A stretch of 64,000 nucleotides of DNA from Epiperipatus broadwayi (Eukaryota; Onychophora; Udeonychophora; Euonychophora; Peripatidae). Position numbers and translations under genes: made by a program. Below the pieces are notes generated by a model. It worked only from the letters and a program-made list of their open reading frames with translations, had not been told where the DNA came from and made no database searches. The DNA lies in assembly GCA_028023455.1 (NCBI GenBank), contig JAQFVV010012394.1, positions 27,917,010 to 27,981,009 on the forward strand, given 5' to 3'. Position 1 is the first letter of the stretch; the number at the start of each line of letters is the position of its first letter. Shown piece after piece: positions 11,609 to 22,089 of the stretch.

Positions 11609-12452
11609 ATGGCAGGAGATTGTGCGGACCGTTATTCACACAACTGTGAAGAGTGGGTGGCTGTTAAGGATAAATTATTTGAAGACAAAAATACAAAAAT
11701 GAAACTCCTTTTTATTGTGGCATACAATGAGACAGAAGGGAAATTAGCAATTACCGTCCGAGAACGGCATCGGAACTTTACAGATTGTGAAGAAAATGTT
11801 CGTTCAGGGATTTTCAGTTTTAATGATTTACAATATATCCATAGTCAGCTTAGTTTAATATTTCCATCTTTAGAAAGGTATTTACCTTCATTACCTATTG
11901 AACCTCAAGGTCTTTGGACACTTTTTTATACTTTAGAAATACCTCAAAGTTTATGTTCAGATATTGAGAACTATCTCAGAATTGCTTTAGAAATATGTGG
12001 ATATGATTTACTTGTATCAGTTTTATTTTCAGAAGATTCTGTTGAACAATATTTTGAAGATTTAAGTGAATTAAAAATTACTGGATTTGAATCCGCTGTT
12101 GAAGAGGCAGACACTGAACTTGAAAATGTTTTACAGATGAGATCTGAGTCTGAAAGTCTTCTCAGTCTAATCGAGATATATAAAAGAGAAGATGAAGTAA
12201 TGCAAAATTACAATTTAGCGTTAGCTGAACTGTATAATTTCCAGCTTCAGCCTTTTCTTGATTTACGAGAATTGTCTTACTGCAAATTAAGAGAGGCAAA
12301 ATTTCAAATGAATAATCCTGAAGTAGGAAATCGTGTAAAGAGCCATTTTGCAAAACAATTTCTTGACTGGCAAGAACAATATACAAAAGCTGCGGATAAT
12401 ATTTTTGAACTCTACGTCAAATACTTTACAACGCGAGTGACTATAATTACAG
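11609..12452 (+). CDS. JMY: JMY/WHAMM-family protein, exon 1 of coding (residues 1-281)
   Basis: This exon encodes the N-terminal WHAMM/JMY domain of an actin nucleation-promoting factor. In vertebrates JMY and WHAMM activate the Arp2/3 complex at autophagosomes, ER-Golgi membranes and, for JMY, in the nucleus; this region binds membranes and regulators. Visible landmarks: EEWVAVKDKLF near residue 14, LLFIVAYNETEGKLAIT near 33, FSFNDL near 69, VLFSEDSVEQYFEDLSEL near 135 and AELYNFQLQPFLDLRELS near 206, the best conserved block, followed by DWQEQYTKAADNIFELYVKY near 252-271. The long low-complexity insert of vertebrate JMY after the first block is absent. The exon ends at CAG/GTTGTT with one base of the next codon (phase 1); reading on would give a stop at 12470-12472. 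Vertebrate JMY and WHAMM arose by duplication, so this is best called the single invertebrate co-orthologue. Confidence 0.93.
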
Positions 12453-13935
12453 GTTGTTACTATTATTTATAAAAAATTCATATTACAAATTTCCTATACA
12501 AAATAACATGCACACAGAGAAATATTTTATAAATTTAATTTTTCACAACTAAATGGCAATATTATACATTAATAATGCACACTAACATATTGTCAAAATC
12601 ATTGATTATTCTCTTTATTCTGTTGTTTTATTTATCTACAATTTGCTGCTTTCCTGTCATCTAAGATGAGAACACAATAGTGGAGAGTAGTTAATATTTA
12701 TCATATGAATGAGTCTCTACTTATGTTTACGGAATATTGTTAGGAGTAATTGGTTCTCTCCGGAGACATCTAATCATTTATTGCTCAAATTTACAAGTGG
12801 TTACAAGTAAAATGAGGTGAATTACTCCAAATCATGATTTCTTGATTAACTGAATGTTGGAGGGGGGGGGTTATGGTGCAGAAGTAGTGTGTTTACCTCC
12901 CATATTTATGACTCTAGATTCAAATCTAGACTAAGTGAATTCTTTTCAAGAAGTTTAAGTGGTTTTTCTCAGATTGTTCATCTGTAGCCAAACCAGCTAA
13001 ACATGCAATTTTGATCAGTAAATGGATATCTAGCTATCTCTAACTAACATTTAAAACAAAGATGTAAAAATACTCAAAATGTTTGCCAGTCAGGTGCAAG
13101 CAAACCAGTTGAGAATTGCTTTTTTATCACTATTCTACTAAAAATCTGTTAGTTGCCCTGAAGTGGCCTATTTATTAAAAGGACTATATACTTACCTAGC
13201 TACTTGCTAATGCATGTGCATGAGATTTTTAGTTTTATTTCTTTTTTGTTTTACCTTCTAGTTAATATATTACCGTATAATTGAATGGTTAGCTGAATTG
13301 TTACCTGATGGAAAGATTTTCAAATCTATTTGGAAATTTCTCTTAGGCTAGATTTGAACCTTAAATTATAGGCTTGGCAGGTAAGTATACTATTTGCTAT
13401 AGCATAATTTAATGCTGAATAGGGCTTCGTTATTTTATGATGTTTCAGAGCTTATTAAATAATGATTAATCACTTTGTTGGAATTTATTGTGCTGTTTGT
13501 TGAACCTGCCTTCAGGCAGAGAAATTAACACACCTGTATACTTGTATGTGTGTGGTAAATGAAATAAGTGCATGTGTATATCCATGCACAATGTTTAGCT
13601 TGCACATGCACGTGCCATTATCGGAATGCAAATATTTTGGTCACTTAGACAAAAAATAAAGGCTTGTAACTAGTTAGGCATGGAAATATTGAAACTGTTT
13701 TAAATGATTCCACATCAGCATTAAATATCCACATGTGATCCTCATTGTTTTTTTACTGATCTTATTTATGAATAATATTAGCTACACAATGCCAAAAATA
13801 GTCAGTTTGAATTTATATGGTGCACTCAACAACAACAAATTTTTGTGGTTATTTATGATTGCTTACATTTAATGAAAGTGATTTTTATTATGTTTGACTA
13901 GAGATAGGAATTTTAAATAGTGAAAAAAAAAAAAA

Positions 13936-14020
13936 ACTTTGAGGAAGGCTGTTGGACAGTCGAAACTGCCATTTATTTTAAAAGATTAAATAAAATATTG
14001 TATTGCATTGAGTTGTGCAT
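13936..14020 (+). repeat. Retroelement tail with hairpin + TCGAAACTG motif
   Basis: TTGAGGAAGGCTGTTGGACA, then GTCGAAACTGCC. GGCTGT and ACAGTC pair to form a hairpin directly before GAAAC. It is followed by TAAATAAAATATTGTATTGC. The same order (hairpin, TCGAAACTG, ATAAAGTATTGT, GTGCATG) recurs at 58684-58770. The layout resembles the stem II plus GAAAC half of a hammerhead and is common near the ends of Penelope-like and other retroelements; here the CUGANGA box is degenerate. Confidence 0.5.
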
Positions 14021-14059
14021 GTGCAAGAATATATGGATATTATTTCTTTATATGCTCTG

Positions 14060-14187
14060 TATGGTTTGGCGCAGTTGGTAGAGCATCTGACTTGGGTTCA
14101 GGAGGTCCCAGGATTGATTCTGGCATTCAAACTTCTTATGAACTCCCAGCAATTAAGCCATATGACTTTTTTTTTTTATATTAGTAA
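14060..14187 (+). repeat. tRNA-derived SINE, best preserved copy
   Basis: The head has a good RNA polymerase III A box (TGGCGCAGTTGG) and a degenerate B box (GGATTGATTCT), then ATTCAAACTTCTTATGAACT, CAGCAATTAAGCCATATGAC and a T run. This suggests a tRNA-derived SINE with an AATAAA-like tail. It is not a tRNA gene, because the acceptor and T arms do not close. The 95-codon open frame across it is incidental. Confidence 0.75.
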
Positions 14188-14189
14188 TT

Positions 14190-14425
14190 TTTTATTGCAA
14201 AAATATTCATTGCTACTTATACTAGAGGCAAAACTCTCCATAAAGTATTGCCAACAAGTGCAAGCCAGAGTAATCAATGGATGCAAGAAGGTTTGTGCAT
14301 AAATGTCTATGCATCTAATATTCCCAAAATAGTTTCTGGCTTGTGGCTTTCATCACTTTGTGTAAGCATAGGGAATGATGATCTTGTAATGCTCATTTCT
14401 ATTTAATATAAAACTTTTCAAACCA
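14190..14425 (-). mobile_element. Family H fold-back element, partial
   Basis: The plus strand shows the reverse of the family unit: CAAAACTCTCCATAAAGTAT, TGCAAGCCAGAGTAATCAAT, then ATGTCTATGCATCTAATATT and, at about 14327-14360, the reverse of the hammerhead-like segment (AGTTTCTGGCTTGTGG). On the minus strand the core reads GTGATGA rather than CTGATGA, so this copy is probably dead. It lies directly after a SINE. Confidence 0.7.
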
Positions 14426-16470
14426 CATATTAAACTATTATCATATTTTCATTGTTTTGGTTTTGCAGCATTTTAATTTTTTTTATCTATGTTTTTAACA
14501 TTATAAAAAAAGTTAAATATTAATATAAAGAATTGCTGCTATCATTTAATATATTTCTTATAGCAGTTATTACAAACGAATTTGAAAATATTCATATGAA
14601 ATTGGTTAAAATATTTTCCAATAATTTCCCGCCTGATTTAGATTTTAAATTATTTACTCTTATTAGTTTAGTTAAGAAGTGTCTAATTATTTATAACCAC
14701 ACCCAAAATTTCCTAAGTTTTTTTTTTGTATTACTTCACGTTGTTCGACCACATAGCTTGCATTAATATGTTGCAGTATAGAACCCTTGTTTCGAAATGA
14801 TCAGGAAGCCAATTAGATTTCTATCAATTATATAATGTCTAATGGTTTCTCATTGCTTATCTTCTAGCTTCTAAATAGTGAGAGAAATTTTAATGTGAAT
14901 AATTGTGTAATTAAAAATATTTTGCTTCATTTTACTCTAGCACCATCTACTGTAAGCTTGAATAGTCAATGGATATGAAGTATATATATTAAAATAGCAT
15001 ATTATCTGATATTATAAGTGTAAGAGTAAGCTGGGAAAGATGTGATATTGTTGATAATTATGTAATGAAACAAAAAGCCAGAATTACTTATTGAATCTAT
15101 TTTATTTACATTACAAATACCAGATTGTTATATGAAACCTATTTAACGTAAATAAGTTTCAAGCCTATTCTTATTTATTGTTAATTATTTTGAAGTTTGG
15201 CACAGCTGATGAGGGGGCTTCCCTCAATTGATCATGTGAGTCTTTCATTGTCATAATTCATTCACAGTTCGGAATTTGTATCTTATTAAAAAATTTATAT
15301 TTTACTATACAAACAACTAATAGAGGGCGCATAATTGTTTTCATTCATGTTTTAAAATAGAATTCCAATAACATTTGATACTGTATATTATATTAATCTG
15401 CTTCAAAAAACATCACATGATAATTGTATTCATTCATAATATTTTAAGGTAGAACTCTTAATATATTCCAATTGGTTAGATTATTATATATATGTCAACC
15501 TGTGGGTTGCATTGGGGTCATGAAAATTTTGAGAAGTTCTCATATTCAATTTTTCCAAAGATCTTATATGAAATCGTATGTATGGAAAATAAAGATATAT
15601 ATTTGTATGTGATAAAATGACTTATTATTAATATCCTTATATGCTTATAATAGGATGATAACAACATATAATGGGTCATATAAAATTTCATTCTGAGTAT
15701 ATTAATCTGCTTCAAAAAAGATCACATGAGCTTGGTATCAGGTTGCCATATATAATGATCATTTGTGTAATTTGCAGCTATTTATTGCCACAATAATATA
15801 ATTACTCCAGTTTCTTTCATATCTTTGTGTGTTTAAATGTATACTTCATTTGAAAGTGTTTTTGTTATGCTTTTGCTATTTGAACAGAGATCTATATATA
15901 TGTTTAACTTATTAATTTCAATAGTAAGACCATTTGAAACAGGTGAACAAAATGTGAAATTGTTCTAAATAGTGCAATTCAAAGTATTCATGAATTATTC
16001 CAAATATTTATTTGTTAATGTAATAACTGAAACACAGGCTTGTTATATACCTGTGGTTATATATATGTAATATAGGGTATAGAAGCACAGACTTTCACAC
16101 CACCCACCTCTCTCCACTCTATCTAATAACACTGATACACCTAAACACATATATGCTGAAAAGATAAATAATCACCAATATACGTATTTCATGCTAAACC
16201 AGCAATCATCAGTTGGTCCAAACTATCATCTTTACACACATATATAGTATAAGTGCTCAGATATATTATTTGTTAATGGTTTTGTTTCAATTTTTGATTC
16301 TTACCTTACTCTCTAAGGAATTTGTGTACTCAGAAAACTTTGCTAACATAGAACAAACAAATCTGAATAGTTTTGTTTAATTTTTGATTATTATCTTATG
16401 TCTGAGGAATTGGTATTCAAAAAACTTTGCTAATATAATGAATCTGTCCACAAAACAAGCAAGACTGAGT

Positions 16471-16692
16471 ATGTTATTAAGATAATTTACAAGCAAGAAT
16501 CATTTAAATAAACTTGTAATGTCTACCTTTTGTTATATCAGTGTCAATCTGCCTATCTTTTGTTATATCCATACCAACTGTATTTGACCAAATAGATTGG
16601 CATTGATATAACAAAAGATAGGTCTTATTTATAGGTTTATTCAAATCATTCATTAAGAATCTGGCTTGCAAATTATCTTAATAATGTATTCA
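16471..16692. repeat. Fold-back of a Penelope-like terminal repeat
   Basis: Arms 16471-16552 and 16598-16692 are imperfect reverse complements around TATCTTTTGTTATATC / GATATAACAAAAGATA, with outer text ATTAAGATAATTTACAAGC / GCTTGCAAATTATCTTAAT. The same hairpin follows a Penelope GIY-YIG fragment at 46435-46645 (TTGCAAGCCAGATTCTC, GATATAAGAAAAGC), which suggests that it belongs to that element's non-coding end. Flanking sequence to about 16790 matches as well. Confidence 0.55.
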
Positions 16693-17129
16693 GATTTGTT
16701 TGTCCCATGAATAGGTTATAGTCATTGTGTTATATATTTGAAAGCCATAAAATTGTTTACATGCTCATTAAAAATCATTAATTAATGAATATATGCAATC
16801 AACCTTGGATACTAGAAAATCAGTGTTGTAGATTTGATATCCATGAAAGTATAATAGCAAAACATCACATTATTTTTGTTCTTATATAACTGGATAGATA
16901 TAGCTAAAGAAACTATATTTGAGAAGAGGAGGGTAGACATGAAAAAATAGACAGTAGAAACAACTTCAGATATAGACATATGCATTGCAAATTTTAGAAC
17001 ATTCTTAAGAATAAATTTATGTATATCACGGATATGATTTAGTATATTTTTAATTTTATTTTAGGGTTGTTAGAAATTATTTTATGTTTAATTCTGATGT
17101 TGTTGGATAAAACAAAAATTGGTATGATG

Positions 17130-17400
17130 CTTGGAAGTTCATATGATCGCATAAAATTTGAGTATCAGAAATGATGGAACTTGGGTGTGATTCATAGACC
17201 TTCATCTCTAAAGGCTGTCAACTGTACCACTACTCCAAACCACATAGTATGCCATTTCATTAAATAATAAGAATGGAATGGTTTATTGCTCACAAAAATT
17301 TACAAAGTTTGAGCATCAAAAATGATAAAATCGAGCTGTGATTCATAGAACCTTCAGCTCTAAAGGCTGCCATTTTACTAATGTTCTAAATCACACAAAA
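17130..17400 (-). repeat. Two SINE copies, minus orientation
   Basis: Read on the minus strand, 17245-17130 and 17400-17278 show the tRNA-like head, CTTTAGAG..GAAGGT, a CTCAAA segment, and in the second copy the tail complement TTGTGAGCAATAAACCAT. They match the SINE family at 790 and 14060 and are about 30% diverged by eye. Confidence 0.6.
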
Positions 17401-17714
17401 TTTACAAACTTTAATAGAAAAAAAAACAAAACTTTAAAAGTATCTATGATAAATATAGCTTTACATATTATTAATTTATGGGAATTGAATGCAGATATTT
17501 TTGAATAGAAATATTAGAATTATTTTGAGAAGATACAAATAAAATACTTTTAAAATTAAAAAAAAAAAATTGGGAGTTTATTTTAGTATTTTTTTTTAAA
17601 ATAATCTCTGTAGAATGATGGTATTTTTATTGCTTAATTTTAACATTCGTATGCAAAAATAATTATTTTGGACTAATAAACTTCTTTTTTAGTCTAAAGA
17701 AAAATCGTAATCAT

Positions 17715-18245
17715 TATTTCAACCCTTATCAATCCATTGCAAGATGATCTCTCCAGGTTTAATTCCATTTTTCTCTGCCATAGCATATTTTCTTTATATC
17801 ATACCAGCAAACTTTTCTTATTTCATCTATCCATCTCCCATATAATTTCTTTCAAGATCTTTTGCAATCTCTTGCTATTCCATTTAAAGTTTTAAGTGTC
17901 TATCTATCATCATCTCTTCTAATAATATATCACTCCACTTCAATCTTTTAGTTTTTTCACTATTGTCAATGACAGTCTGTTTATTCTCTCTCATATATTT
18001 CATTCTCAATCTCTTATTACTCTAAAAACATCTCTCTCCATTCTTCATTGAATGGTTTGAAGCGTCTGAACTGCACTTCTATTAAGTATCCAAGTCTCAG
18101 ATCCGTAAATAAGAAATAGTAAAATACAATCCTTTTAATGCCAAATTATTTCTATCAAAAGCACTTCATCCAACTTTAATTTTGTGATTAAGGACACTTA
18201 GCTCATTCTATTCATACTTTTTAGCTTAAATGATGAAGTAGAACA
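17715..18245 (-). mobile_element. RTE-like LINE 3' end
   Basis: On the minus strand this reads as the end of a reverse transcriptase: TDLRLGYL, then a stretch with IIRRDDDR, LNGIARDLERNYMGDG and the 3' tail ending at the sequence ATTGATAAGG before the AT-rich flank. It is the longest copy of this family in the first intron and has many stops. Confidence 0.65.
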
Positions 18246-20477
18246 TTTATATCAAACAAATAGAAATGTTAATAAACTATTATATTGTTAAAGTAATAAC
18301 GGTAAAGATGGAAAGAACGTAAAAATATTGAAGTATGAATAAAAAAGAAAAGAACTGACAGGTAATAATTTTTAATAAGGTTTAGAAATATTGAATTTGG
18401 AGAAAGTTTATCTAATAAAAATTTACATATATGTTAATAAGCTATTCATCAAAAATTTCATGTAATAAATATTTTTTCCCACTCAAGTTAATTTCAATAA
18501 GAAATAGAAAACTTTTTAGAATAATCAAAACCAAATTGTAGAAATACATTTGAAAGAAGAATAGCTAAAAAAAAAAAAAAACAACAACAATGATTCTTTA
18601 TCTGATGAATGAGATAAATTAAGGGAAATCAATATGAATATGTCAAAAATCAGGTCTTTTACGCATTATAAACTACCATTTTCAACTATTTCCCCTTTTT
18701 CACTCCTCTCACCAATAATTCTTAGATCCTTCATTATTTAATATCATCTTTTATTTTTTTAATCTCTTTTCCTTTATAGAACTATTTATTTTTCTATTGC
18801 TTCTAACCTACTTCTCAATATATCTTTTCCATTGTCTAAAGTCTCTCCTCCCCCCAGTAGTTTAAATATCTGAACTACACAAATTACTTTTCAACAAAGC
18901 ATTTGATGGATTATCTTCTTATTCAAAGTCTGTTTAACAATTATAATTCTCACATTCTTTTATAAATCCTCATTCTTTCTTACTTTTCCTGGCATTTTCA
19001 TCATCATTCTATCACATCACATCATGCTGTAAATTCTGGAAATGAACTCAACATTTTCCACAATTCACATCTCAGAAGTATGTATTCCCACATTTGATCC
19101 GAAGCTTCTAATGAAAAACAATAAGTAATTACTTATGATATTCCTAAAAATCATATTCTTACCACATATCTGATATAAAATAAACTTTGTCTTCTTTAAG
19201 TTTTTTTAATCATATCTTTTTCATTTCTTTTTGTCTTGTATGGTCTTTGGCCATTTCTTTAATTGATTTTCATTTCAATTCCATATCTAATAAATAAATT
19301 CTTGAGTTATAGAGACTTATTCTATCAGTCATACAGGGGTTATATTTTCTTCATATTCCAAACAAGGAGTAATATTCTATTCAAACAAATGATGAAGAAA
19401 GACATTCCATGATTTAAATAAACAATAGTTCACCATTACCTAATGATCTAATGATATTGGATTTTTCCTCTTGTAGCCAATATAAACCAAGTCAAAATCA
19501 CTCTTGGAATTCATATTTCTATTGTTGAAATTTATCCTGATTTGGGATGGAATTTAAAAAAAGCTAACTGGAATCAATATACTGAATAAGTTGTCAATAA
19601 TTCAAGATATAATATTGCCACATAAAACTTAATTCCAAGATCCACTATTTGAATATACAAATGAAGAATTATGACATAAGCAATGGATTTTCTTATGAGG
19701 TTTCAAACAAATATCTTTTTCCAACTCTAATCATGAAGGCAATTGGATTTGATCTTTCCCAAATGTTAGCGGAATCTCATTATCAGATTCTGGAAAACCC
19801 AAGATGTTTGCGCTGATCTGATTCATAAATGATGAACCCACTGATTGATGTGAATAAACACAAATCATGAATCACACAATCTATAGCTACAGTGGCTGAA
19901 GTAAAAGAATCAATTAGACCACTAGGGATTCTATTTTGGATGGAATCTTTACAGGATTTTTATGATTAATTCAGCTAAGTAAAAAAAAATCCTTACACTA
20001 AACAAAGAATTGCATGTCTTTTTATTTGTAGCTCTTTCTAATAAACTCTAGTAATACCATAATGCCACAGCGATCTTGGTCTATGCATGTGAATCATCCA
20101 ACCCGCCATCTTATTTCTATTATAGTATTGAAGCTAATATCTTGAATTTTTAAATGCACTGATGTTTTGAACTTATTTGCCCTTGGCTGTTTACTGTTTA
20201 GGCTTAACATTAAGTTAGTTGATCTCTTAACAATATGGGTTATGATATACCTGTAGGTGTCTTTGATATTTTTACAAAAACTAAAACAAAATAACACTTT
20301 GCCTCTTCTAGCTTATATTTTTGTCTATTATCAAATGGAGAAGTCACTAAGTTATTTTGTGTTAGTAAATATTATCTCTGCCAGAAGATTCAAATTATTT
20401 ACAACTATATAGATAATACGAAAAATAACACATGATCTCTTAATTCTTATTCATATGCTTTCAAAAGTTATTTCATC

Positions 20478-20768
20478 TCACACTAGATCCATCTATTGTA
20501 AGCTTGAGAAATCAATGGATAGTAGATAATATAGTGCTGTAAAATTACATGTCCAGAATAATCATTTTCTGACTTGCCTTCGTCAGTGAAGATTAGGATT
20601 CAAAGCTGGAACTAACGTACTTAAGCTCAAGTAATCAATAGATTACAGAATTGTATAATGCTATAAAATCCATATCACCCTATTGGTCATTTTCTGTTTT
20701 TTGCCTTTATTAGTGAGTACTAGGATGCAAAGGTGGAACTTATGCATCTAGCAGCTACCTTTTATGTC
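20478..20768 (-). repeat. Two tandem ~140 bp repeats related to family H core
   Basis: Each unit has ATCAATGGATAG/ATCAATAGATTA, ATAATGCTATAAAA-like text, then on the minus strand CACTGACGAAGGCAAGTCAG followed by AAAAT (20559-20602). This is the same order as family H: a CTGACGA box, a short stem, a GAAA-like box. The cleavage triplet and stem I are poor. A fragment (ACTGTAAGCTTGAATAGTCA) lies at 14950. Probably a distant relative of family H. Confidence 0.45.
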
Positions 20769-21163
20769 TTTATAGTATTTAAGCTAATAATGTGAAATAT
20801 ATAGATACTAATATAATATGAGGATTGCATAACTGAAAAAAGGTTGTATTAAAAAACAATAGAATATTTTTAAAAAGATGGTGTTGGGTAGCTGTAGTGA
20901 AAAGTTGCATTAGGATTAATAGTTTTAAATCTGTCAATTAGTTTGATTATTACTCTGATCTATTGATTGCTCATGTTTACATGAATGGATCACACATAGA
21001 ATGATAGAAAATGGATTGCTGACATTTTAACTTAATGTAATGCTAGATTTTAATTATATTCTTATGAGTATCTACACACACCCAAATCTTGCTTGCGTTA
21101 TAATAATTATTACTGTTGAAATTAAAAAACATATATACAATATCTCTGTTTTATTGCATTTAG

Positions 21164-21336
21164 CTCAGTGTCACAGAATGAAGAAAGACCAATCAAAATT
21201 TGGAAAGTCTGCCTTTGCTGTATGTGCCTTACCCAGACTTATGAAACTGGAAGAAAATTTAAGTGAAGAACGTCTTCAGATGCTATATACAAAAAAGCAG
21301 CTAGAAGAACACAAAAGAGAGAAAGCGAAACAAAGG
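21164..21336 (+). CDS. JMY: JMY/WHAMM-family protein, coding exon 2 (residues 282-339)
   Basis: The exon starts after TTGCATTTAG and completes codon 282 (G + CT = Ala), giving AQCHRMKKDQSKFGK followed by a helix with EENLSEERLQMLYTKKQLEE. This matches the start of the coiled-coil region of WHAMM/JMY (the RM-x-x-DQ-x-KFGK block is a hallmark). It ends CAAAGG/GTAAGG with a complete codon (phase 0). Reading upstream or downstream of these sites is intronic; the 102-codon frame from 21040 includes 41 intronic codons. Confidence 0.92.
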
Positions 21337-21601
21337 GTAAGGAAGTGATTATATGTAGTTGTGTTGATATGATTCATATAATAGTAAATAAATTTCTTTA
21401 AGTTTAGTTCATGCTAACAATATATAATGAATCTTTACTACTGAAAATAAGAAAAAAAACTGATTCTAGGGTCAACTGACTGTAGTATTAGTCAGATAAA
21501 CAGAGCAAAACTCTCCATACAGTATTGCCACCTGTGCTAAACAGAGTAATTAATGGATGCCAGAAGGCTTGTGCATAAAATCCCTATCTAATGCCTACTC
21601 A

Positions 21602-21658
21602 TCCAATATCCCCAGACTAGTTTCTGGCTTGTGGCCTTCGTCAGTGAGGAGCTTTGGA
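21602..21658 (-). ncRNA. Hammerhead ribozyme-like motif, family H
   Basis: On the minus strand the order is CCTCA, CTGACGA, AGGCCACAAGCCA, GAAAC, TA, GTC, TGGGG. CCTCA pairs with TGGGG (stem I, one G-U), GGC with GCC (stem II, CACAA loop), and A-C of GAAAC with G-U of GTC (a two-pair stem III). TCCA/TGGA outside can extend stem I. All invariant core boxes are present. The first stem II position is an A-A mismatch where a G-C is usual, and the stem III loop has only two bases, so self-cleavage is uncertain. Confidence 0.5.
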
Positions 21659-22032
21659 TCTGAGAGCACTGTATCTAGATCTTAGGATCTAATGCAACCC
21701 TCTAGCAACCACCTTTTATCTCTACTTAACTACAAAACTATGAGAATGAAATTGAAAACACAAAAAATATTTTCAATCTAAGCTCAATAGCTTATATAGC
21801 CATATGGGTCTGAACTCAGTTCAGCACCCATACATTTTGGTGTCTTTGGCTCTTCTACAACCATAGCCACCACTATCCTATTAGGCAGGATTGGTGTTAA
21901 ACCATTAAGCATCACATGATCACATTTCCTATACTAGCACATTAATTGTTGAGTTTTGTAGTTAAGTAGAGATAAAAGGTGGTTGCTAGAGGGTTGCATT
22001 AGATCTTAAGATCTAGATGCAGTGCTCTCAGA

Positions 22033-22089
22033 TCCAAAGCTCCTCACTGACGAAGGCCACAAGCCAGAAACTAGTCTGGGGATATTGGA
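22033..22089 (+). ncRNA. Hammerhead ribozyme-like motif, family H
   Basis: Mirror copy of the motif in the other arm of the same hairpin: CTGACGA at 22047-22053, GAAAC at 22067-22071, GTC ending at 22076, stem I CCTCA (22042-22046) with TGGGG (22077-22081). Predicted cleavage would be after base 22076. Because the two arms are complementary, a transcript of the whole element would bury both motifs in one long duplex. Confidence 0.5.

Larger units (their letters stand above)
12453..21163 (+). other. Intron 1 of the coding region (8.7 kb)
   Basis: Bounded by donor GTTGTT and acceptor TTGCATTTAG. It holds SINE copies, family H, fold-backs and LINE remnants listed separately. 18640-19060 may be another minus-strand LINE piece (charged residues between stops), but I cannot identify it. 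19100-20450 and 14450-16280 show no recognisable gene or clear repeat boundary. Confidence 0.8.

Noticed and set aside
14065-14140. tRNA-like sequence with a good A box
   Set aside because: No closing acceptor stem or T arm, degenerate B box and a SINE tail; treated as SINE.
15200-15240. CTGATGAGGGGGCTTCCCTC, a hammerhead-like box and stem
   Set aside because: The stem is followed by AATTG, not GAAA, and no stem III or cleavage triplet fits.
21040-21163. Upstream extension of the exon 2 frame with an ATG at 21040
   Set aside because: The acceptor at 21163 restores the family sequence with exon 1 in phase; the extension shows no family similarity.
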